DNA of 64,000 nt from Rhizophagus irregularis (Eukaryota > Glomeromycota > Glomeromycetes > Glomerales > Glomeraceae). The position numbers were made by a program, and so were the translations under genes. Below the pieces are notes generated by a model, which saw nothing but the letters and a program-made list of their open reading frames with translations, was not told the origin of the DNA and ran no database searches. How positions within the stretch are numbered: position 1 is the stretch's first letter; each line of letters begins with the position of its first letter. Location of the stretch: NCBI RefSeq assembly GCF_026210795.1, contig NC_089445.1, positions 1,364,001 to 1,428,000 of the forward strand, given 5' to 3'. Shown piece after piece: positions 57,112 through 64,000 of this stretch.

Positions 57112-57387
57112 TCATTTATAATTACCGTAAATTAGTAGGTAATACCGTTCTGAAGAATAGTTAAAGATGAAAAGAAGAACTTAAAAAACACTTTATGATT
57201 TTACATACATACATTACACACAGAATCCATATATAGTATCCCCTTCTCAAAAAATTTCCTCTATTTTAAAATACTTGGATACTACAAAAATATATACTAG
57301 TAAAATATATATTACACAATATAAACTCTTGTACCCCTCTACGTGGAGTATCCATGATATACCACGGGTACAGGTTCAAACCACCGA
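57112..57387. other. Spacer between two small elements
   Basis: No gene seen; it ends at the target site of the hAT-type element. Confidence 0.5.
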
Positions 57388-58479
57388 TACGCGAGTAGTG
57401 CTTCGACCCGGATGAAAACCGTCATCCGGATTACACAAAAAAATAATCCGGATTATATCCGGATTGACCCGGATTTTGAATCCGGATCAGATAATCCGGA
57501 TAGAAACCGGAAACCGGATTGGATTTACAAATGGTCGGCAATAATTCTGGCCAGAATTCATAACGCCGGCCAGAATTACAAATTGTGTAACATTAAATTT
57601 TCATGCCAGCCGATAAAAAATTTTTGCCCGGTGGCTAAACTATTTTTCCGGTGTCACGTGATGTTAATTTCGGCCAGAATTACAAATTTGGCCAAAATTA
57701 TCCAAGACTACGAAATTTACATAATTCCAATTTCATTAAATATTTTTATTTAAAACAATTTCATATTATTTCAGCATTGTCTCAGACTATTGTTTAACAT
57801 TTCTTTGTAAATTAACTAATTATGAAATTTTAAACAAGATATTTTTATATACAGCTAAAGATTACTATAAATAGATGTGTTGGGTTAGTAAGGCAATTTT
57901 TTAAGGATTTGTTTCTTCTTTCAAAAATTAAAGAATCATTTGAATCAAATTATATAACACTAGTTTTAATTTTTAAAAAAAGTTGTTATAATTATATAAA
58001 TTTATAATATTGAACAATTTTTCATTTAAAACAATACAACAAAATAATATAAAGTTTTTTTTCTTTTGAACTTTTGAATGTGAAATCTAAAATTATTTGT
58101 TATTTGTTAATGTATAAATTTAAATAAAATCTGATACAAACTTCAATAAATAAATTATAATTGAAAAATCTTCTTAAACTTACTGTATTAAAAAGTTTAA
58201 TATAACAAATATAAATTTAATAAATTTTAATAAAAAAATTGGTATTAGGCGCAAAAATAATTAAGCCATAATATCATTTAGATATAGATCTTTATGGATC
58301 AGCAAAATTATTATTAATAAAAAAAAATAATAAAAATTTCATCCGGATTCCGGGTCAAACCGGATATTTTTCATCCGGTTTATAATCCGGATGAAAACCG
58401 TGAAAATCCGGATATCCGAAAAAAAAAATCCGGATCAATCCGGATTGATCCGGATACGGGTCGAGGCACTATACGCGAG
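57388..58479. mobile_element. Non-autonomous hAT-type element, CCGGAT-rich, with 8-bp target duplication
   Basis: TACGCGAG at 57388-57395 and again at 58472-58479 flank an element of 1,076 bp (57396-58471). The ends are TAGTGCTTCGACCCG and the complement of TAGTGCCTCGACCCG, one mismatch in 15. An 8-bp duplication and a YARNG-type start are hallmarks of the hAT superfamily. Both subterminal regions (57410-57525 and 58340-58460) are packed with TCCGGAT words in both orientations, as transposase-binding subterminal repeats often are. There is no transposase; the open frame at 57412-57753 is a by-product of these repeats. Confidence 0.88.
57540..57706. repeat. Nested MITE inside the hAT-type element
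   Basis: ATAATTCTGGCCAGAATT at 57540-57557 faces ATTTCGGCCAGAATTAC..GGCCAAAATTAT at about 57668-57706 in inverted orientation. It probably inserted at TA into the older element. Confidence 0.6.
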
Positions 58480-58985
58480 GTACTATCACTATTGCCGTGA
58501 TATACGGTAAAATGAACATCATCATCAATCTTGTATTTATGACCTGATTCGCAAACCAGAATTGACGTGTAGTGGTATCTAAGGACAATTGGTTACCAAT
58601 AAAGACAAAGAATTAGATGATACCTTCATAGAATAATTTCCTTCCTCATAAAGATCCAAGCATAAACGTTGAAATATGTAAAACGATCTTCCTCCCATAT
58701 TATAAATTCCACGAGTTAGTCTGTGAAATTTGCTATATTCAAAAATTTAAATTATGACCTTATCTTTATTAATTATTCCATGAATGGATAAATGAATATT
58801 AATATCACGTAACTAATTCCCTGATCATCAAATTTAATTTTCCCAAAAAAAAATCATGCGAATATATATAATAAAAATGATGTCAAGAAGGGGGATAATA
58901 AATACAGTACTTGGATTTAAATGATTAAATAAGGTTAATCATCATGTGTGTTAATTTCAAAAAAGTATGTATTTAAAAAGTTGTT
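58480..58985. other. Intergenic, no gene seen
   Basis: Unremarkable AT-rich DNA after the hAT-type element. Confidence 0.5.
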
Positions 58986-58989
58986 AGAA

Positions 58990-59172
58990 TATAATATCAA
59001 TATATATTTATTGTAATATATAAAATATAATTATTGTAATATATAAAAATATAATTATTGTAATATATAAAATATATTTAATTATTGTAATATATAAAAT
59101 ATATTATTTATTGTAACATATAAAATATATTATTGTAAAATATATTAATTATTGTAATATATAAAATATATT
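58990..59172. repeat. AT-rich minisatellite, ATTGTAATATATAAAATATA unit
   Basis: Seven or so imperfect copies of a 22-30 bp unit built on TTATTGTAATATATAAAATA. It is entirely A/T/G-poor-C and non-coding. Confidence 0.85.
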
Positions 59173-60860
59173 AAAGAAATTCTTGTGTAAGCTATTCTAC
59201 ACATATATATTATCATCCCACATATATATTATGATCCTTACATTAGGGACGTGCGCACAGACTAATGTTTCTTCTTATCCAAAATAATACATAGTATATA
59301 CAATAAATTGGGAAATTGAAATAGAGCTGACATTTGAAATTAGTTTGACTTGACATGACATCATACAAATAAAAAAAAAATTTACGATCGTATTTTAAAA
59401 ATCAAACAAAATTGATTGTCATATATATAGTAAGTACATAACTTGTCTTATAACAAAATCTCTTGATTTGTAAAAAAAAGTGTTAGATTTGTTAAATTTA
59501 AAAAAAAAAATCAATGTCATGCAATAATTTTATTTTTAATAAAAAACGTGTTATAATTTTAAAATGGATCTCGATCAAATAGTCTTATGCTTTACGATCA
59601 GGTAATAGATCTGACCATATGTTTAACGCATGATAACATATTTAGATCAGCTTGATCTTCCGACAATCTGTACGTAATACCGAAATTCCAAGTCCCAAAA
59701 TTCACAAACTTTTTAATATTCCTGAAATTTATTATCCCGATTTAGATTATTATTATTTATAAATAAAATTGTTCAAAAATAAAGATATATACTATTATTT
59801 TATTATTTACTACTATACCGCAATTGATAATTAAAAATAAAATAAATGACGTAATAAACTATTTATCCAATTACTAAATTAATTAATAGAATCACAAATC
59901 TAATGTGATAGTGAAATTTCTGGAATATTAAAATTTCGAGCGAGAGCGAATTTTCAGAGGTATTATGGATGCCAGGATTTTGAATGATTTCGACCAACAA
60001 AATTGATCTGTCTATATAACAAAAATTTTTTTTTTTTTTTTAACACCAGCGACGACTTCGATGAGGTTCACCTTCCTTACGGTGGCCACCACCGACTATC
60101 ACTTGAATGATTGTTTATATGAACGTTATTTGGATCTCCTTTACTAGGAATAATATGAAATGCTTGAACAATATCGGTTTCTTAAAAAAATTTCATATTG
60201 AAGAAAAGAATGAATCTAATAAAATAAAGATAGTAAGAGGACGCAAAATATTAAATGGTGATGGAAAAAATGATTGTGAAAAATGACGATTAGAAAAACG
60301 ATGAAGAGAAGAATGATAAACATTTTTACGATCCTCTTGGACCAATAGTATCAATTTTATAAATATCTGAAGGACTATTTATATAATTTTATAATTGGTT
60401 CTTACCAAAATTACATTAAATTAAAGTAATAAATAAATAAACTATAGAGAATCACGATCAGATTTTAATTATATGTGCTTTGATATTGAAAGAGTTGGCC
60501 ATCATCGCATAATAAGGGATGCAAATCTTTTTTCGGAGCCGGGGTTTATGGAACCCAGCTGACATTCTGTTTTGAATCTTTGATTTTACAAATTATTAAT
60601 TATTATCATTGGTCCTAAAAATTATTACATAAAATTCGTATTATATTACCTAATTTTGAGTTTTACTATATATTTCCTAGTCTAATTACGTATCAGCTTG
60701 AAGTATATTCGAATATACTGTTGTTACATTTGTTAATAGTTAGTTCTGCGGATGAGTGTAGTAATTATATTTAACCTCAACAACTGATAATTTTCGCATG
60801 AGGAACGTAAACTTTAATTGTTACTAACCTAGCGTCATATTTATTATTGTATCATCTGCC
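59173..60860. other. Intergenic, no gene seen
   Basis: A GC-balanced patch at 60045-60115 contains GGTGGCCACCACC but no gene. Confidence 0.5.
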
Positions 60861-61148
60861 GTGATAACTAGGGATGGCAACGGTTATGATCATAACCGTT
60901 TAACCGACCGTTTAACCGCTATTTACCAACCGTTTTAACATTTGACTGACCATTTTTAACCATTTAACCGACCATTTAACCGACCATTTAACCGACCATT
61001 TAACCAATTATTTACTGTAAGTAAAATGGTATAACCGACCGTTTAACCGACCGTTTAACCAATTTTTAACCGACCATAACTGACCATTTGAATTGCTATA
61101 ACCGACCATAACCGACCATAACCGACCGTTGCCATCCCTAGTAATAAC
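60861..61148. mobile_element. 272-bp hAT-type MITE with 8-bp target duplication
   Basis: The element 60869-61140 begins TAGGGATGGCAACGGT and ends with its exact reverse complement (16 of 16). It is flanked by GTGATAAC (60861-60868) and GTAATAAC (61141-61148), an 8-bp duplication with one change. The interior is an AACCGACC(A/G)TTT tandem array with about 12-bp period. TIR start and duplication length identify the hAT superfamily. Confidence 0.9.
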
Positions 61149-61910
61149 TCGTAAAAAAAATTATTTACGTAATTTCTCAGAGTTGATTAAAAAAGAGGTT
61201 ATTCTTAAATATATACATATATGTTATCCTTCCTGAAATTACAAAGGTTTACCCATTTTCTATAGACAGAACTTTTGGCGGAAAATCCGTCCTTATTACC
61301 CGTGATTTAAACTTTGCCAATCTGATTATTAACCTACAGTATGCTACAGTATGACCTACTTGTATTGAACTAAAAGTTTTCAATAATTTTTATTGAAATT
61401 GGATGTGCCATTCGTACTGGAAGAATTGATTTGTTAAAGAACAATAATCGTACGCAATTACATATAAAGTGACGTTGCGGAAAATAAAAAAGCGCAAAAA
61501 GTGAAAAGTTTCATTTTTATATTTTAAGAACTAAAGTGAAAAAAAAACAAGAGGAAAAATAAATGTGATTCGTGTTTCTATAATTATTGAAAATTTTAAC
61601 ATACATGTGTAATAAATAATTCAAATAATAATTCTTTTAAGGATATAATATTGTTATGTAATTGATTTATATATTGCAAATAAATTATAATGGCAAAACA
61701 ACAAACCATCGTAGGAAATTTCAAATGTGAAAAATCAAAATTTCTGGGAATATGACAAAATGTACAACGGATAATTTTTGGTTTTGTAATTAGTACTAGG
61801 AAACGACCGTTATTAAGTCACGTGCAAGACGGACAGTCGTGTGACCTTTGCATAGTGTTATTAAATGTTTAAGGGTTTATTGATGTACTTCGTCACGTGC
61901 CGACAGACAC
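61149..61910. other. Intergenic, no gene seen
   Basis: GTCACGTG words occur at 61817 and 61893 on either side of a GTGTGAC; significance unknown. Confidence 0.45.
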
Positions 61911-62046
61911 CAGCATAGTCCTTCGTTACACTCGAACTAATTATTATACAAAAGCTATTAACAGTTAATAATGTACATTTTTATATTATCACTTTTGTAT
62001 ATATTAAGGTGGGCATAGTATATAGTCCTTCGTTACACTTCGGACT
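61911..62046. repeat. Pair of TAGTCCTTCGTTACACT repeats, 104 bp apart
   Basis: GCATAGTCCTTCGTTACACT at about 61912 and ATAGTCCTTCGTTACACTTC then GGACTA at about 62020. The second is an imperfect palindrome (TAGTCC..GGACTA). They may be termini of a small element. Confidence 0.45.
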
Positions 62047-62890
62047 AAAAAAAGAAATAATTTTATAAATCATCGACATTTCTCGCTCATATGATTCAAA
62101 TCTGATACCTAATTTAAATTAAATTATTAAGTCAAGGAATTGCTTCTCCAGTTCGACAAATTAAGAACCACTATATATTATAAAAAAAGAATTTTTTTAT
62201 AATTATTAAATGTTATGAAACGGGAATGCCGGTTTTGTATATTTGTATATTTAGTAGGAAAGTTATCAATAACTACAAATACAAGCGTGTTTAAATAAAT
62301 TATAAAATATAAGCGATGATATTAAAAATTTCTCTTTCAACATAAATTCATACTCTAGTAGGCGTTTAACTTAATAAATTTGCAAATAAAAATTACATTG
62401 ATAAATTTTTTCTAGAATATATTCATTATATTCAAGTTTTCATTTGGCTATTAATTACGGCCGATTAAGAAATTGGTGCATAAATTCATTTTGGATGTGA
62501 TTGGATTAAGTTGAATTGGATTTGTTTCACAAAATGGATCGTGTGACATACTTTACAAAGGGTAATAAATTTATATGCATGATAGATTCTAATATTAGGC
62601 TAAAATTAAAGGTCTTAACATATACTTCATTCCTCTAATCTAATTATTAGTTGTAGTTCTTTCAGACCTTAATAAAATAAAAATTTTCTTTAAAGCAACA
62701 TCAGGAGAATAAAATAAGCGTAGATCTACATGTGTGAAAAACTACGCAAATCTACACCACTCGCGACGATATACGAGTGTGAAAAATTTAGAGTAATTTT
62801 CAATAGTATAAAATAGTGTATTTTAAAATTGACGTAGTTTTTTTAATAGTTAAAAATAGTGTAGTAAATTTTTCTCTTAAATTTTTCACG
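62047..62890. other. Intergenic, no gene seen
   Basis: 62700-62880 repeats TAGTGTA-type words (AGTATAAAATAGTGTATT, AAAAATAGTGTAGTAAA) and contains a short ACTCG..CGAGT hairpin at 62759. This part may belong to the SINE-like sequence to its right. Confidence 0.4.
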
Positions 62891-62898
62891 TTTTATTA

Positions 62899-63075
62899 TT
62901 TTTTTTTACTTACACTAAGTCAAAATGATTGCATTTTATTATTTTTTACTTACACTAAGAATAGAACTTAACTCACATTTTATTTATTTTTTTTTACTTA
63001 CACTAAGAATCGAACCGAATACCTCAAGATAAACTATTAATATATTAAGTCTCATTATCCGACCACTACACTATT
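62899..63075 (-). mobile_element. tRNA-derived SINE-like sequence
   Basis: Minus strand: TAGTGTAGTGGTCGG at 63073-63059 fits a tRNA A box (tRNA-Asp/Glu style), and GGTTCGATTC at 63016-63007 fits a B box at normal spacing. The acceptor and anticodon stems do not pair, so this is not a working tRNA. Downstream, CTTAGTGTAAGTAAAAAA occurs three times (TACACTAAG on plus at 62911, 62951 and 62999), like the tandem tail of a SINE. Confidence 0.5.
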
Positions 63076-63480
63076 TGTTCTTTTTTTTTAATTATTATAT
63101 TATATTTCATATTTATCTTAGAATAAAAATGTATTTATATAATTTTTTTTATAAATTTTTAGTGTATATCTATTTGTATAAATTTTTTGCAGCTTTTTTA
63201 AATACAAAATTATTCAAAATATTTTAAGTTACATTTTCGCGTGGGTTATGCAAAGTCATGTATTTATGCAAATTTCTAAAGCGTAGATTGCTGGAACTAC
63301 CTACTTATGTAGAATTTATGAAACTTTTTAAGATACAAAATCAACAAAATATTTTTTTAAATTGTTTTTATGTGTAGATTACTTAAATCATATATTTAAG
63401 AAGCTATTTCAAGATAAAAAGTGTCATAAAATTTTCATAAATAGGTAATTTCGAAGTTTTATAAGATACTCCTTATTAAA
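63076..63480. other. AT-rich spacer
   Basis: No gene. GATTGCT/GTAGATTACT-like words recur but without defined units. Confidence 0.45.
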
Positions 63481-63700
63481 TAAGGGGATGGCCAGAAATG
63501 ACGTAATTTAAATTTTAGGATTTTTGCCCCCCCCCCCTCCCCATGTCATCATTCATTTTAGGAAATGTAAAATTAAAACATAATTCTGGCTAGAATTATA
63601 TTAACTACAAGTGTCTAAAAATGGAAGATGTGTAACATCATCATGGTCTTAACCCCCCTCCCCCCCTTAGGAAATGACGTCATTTCTGGCAGTCCCCTAA
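63481..63700. repeat. ~220-bp MITE with C-rich tracts inside
   Basis: TAAGGGGATGGCCAGAAATG at 63481 faces, inverted, ACGTCATTTCTGGCAGTCCC ending at 63697; GCCAGAAATGACGT is exact in both arms. TA lies at both ends. Two poly(C) tracts (63529-63542 and 63653-63666) and TAATTCTGGCTAGAATTA (63582-63599) lie within. Confidence 0.75.
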
Positions 63701-64000
63701 CTATGTTTAAGTGTAAATTATGCAAAATTGTATATTTATAGATTTTTACGGAGTATAAATTTCCAGAGATTATACATATTTGACAACTTTACGCTAATAT
63801 TCGCCTCATATAATCTCCTGATGAATGTGTCCGTCTCTGCAATACATGCGCTTATCACATGATATTATAAAATATAAACTATTTTTAAAAAAAAATTAAA
63901 ATTTTGAATTTGTGATTTACCGACACGGCCGGGATATGAAAACCGAATTTATAACTTTGCGTCGCCTTATCTATATAAAAATTTGTAATATGTTGATACT
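63701..64000. other. Window end, no gene seen
   Basis: AT-rich DNA, nothing assigned. Confidence 0.5.

Noticed and set aside
57370-57384. GGTTCAAACC as a tRNA B box
   Set aside because: No A box or cloverleaf at the right distance.
57412-57753. 113-codon open frame
   Set aside because: Its repeated PDRNRKPD-like residues come from CCGGAT subterminal repeats of the hAT-type element.
58990-59172. CRISPR-like spaced repeats
   Set aside because: Repeat units are contiguous, AT-only and imperfect, without unique spacers; an ordinary minisatellite in a eukaryotic genome.
63000-63080. Functional tRNA gene
   Set aside because: A and B boxes are present, but acceptor and anticodon stems do not pair; treated as SINE-like instead.

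Overview
The window looks like nuclear DNA from an arbuscular mycorrhizal fungus, most likely Rhizophagus or a close relative. This is inferred from several things seen together: very high A+T content, short spliceosomal introns (about 60-120 bp, GT..AG), a crinkler-type gene remnant, a large LINE, Maverick/Polinton-type polymerase debris and many small inverted-repeat elements. No database search was run, so family names rest on motif recognition. Single-copy host genes are few and far apart, and most of the 64 kb is intergenic or decayed repeat sequence.

Layout. 43-4863 (+): the 3' part of a very large intron-containing gene for a helical-repeat protein resembling UNC80. 4864-11960: AT-rich intergenic DNA with two small inverted-repeat elements and an unexplained GC-richer island. 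11961-13624 (+): a complete seven-exon DNMT2/TRDMT1 tRNA methyltransferase gene, followed by a ~98-bp satellite (13880-14311). 15819-17705 (-): a single-exon gene for a 628-residue protein of unknown function. 21331-29426 (-): a full-length non-LTR retrotransposon with poly(A) tail and a perfect 16-bp target-site duplication; its ORF2 is open and its ORF1 is split by one frame change. 30161-32090 (+): a decayed protein-primed DNA polymerase B gene of Maverick/Polinton type. 32090-37110: a mosaic of duplicated cassettes, shared promoter-like blocks and a crinkler (CRN) pseudogene that still has its intron. 40500-43525: remnants of lineage-type multigene families and of a pogo/Tigger transposase. 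44520-47235 (-): at least two decayed Ty3/Gypsy copies. 47450-49300: duplicated modules of unknown nature. 51018-53080 (-): a two-exon gene for a low-complexity protein with a higher-order KNIEK[NS]TV repeat. 55251-56586 (+): a five-exon SAM-dependent methyltransferase. 56950-63700: several small DNA-transposon derivatives, including two hAT-type elements with visible 8-bp target duplications, and a tRNA-derived SINE-like sequence.

The host genes do not form an operon-like or obviously co-functional cluster. The window reads as a transposon-rich compartment in which effector-like and lineage-specific gene pieces are copied, fused to shared upstream blocks and decay between a few conserved genes. 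I found no convincing undescribed multi-gene system. The best leads are the LINE (split ORF1, RNase H-like region apparently without catalytic acids), the promoter-like block shared by polymerase, cassette and CRN remnants, and a palindromic motif shared by several small elements.
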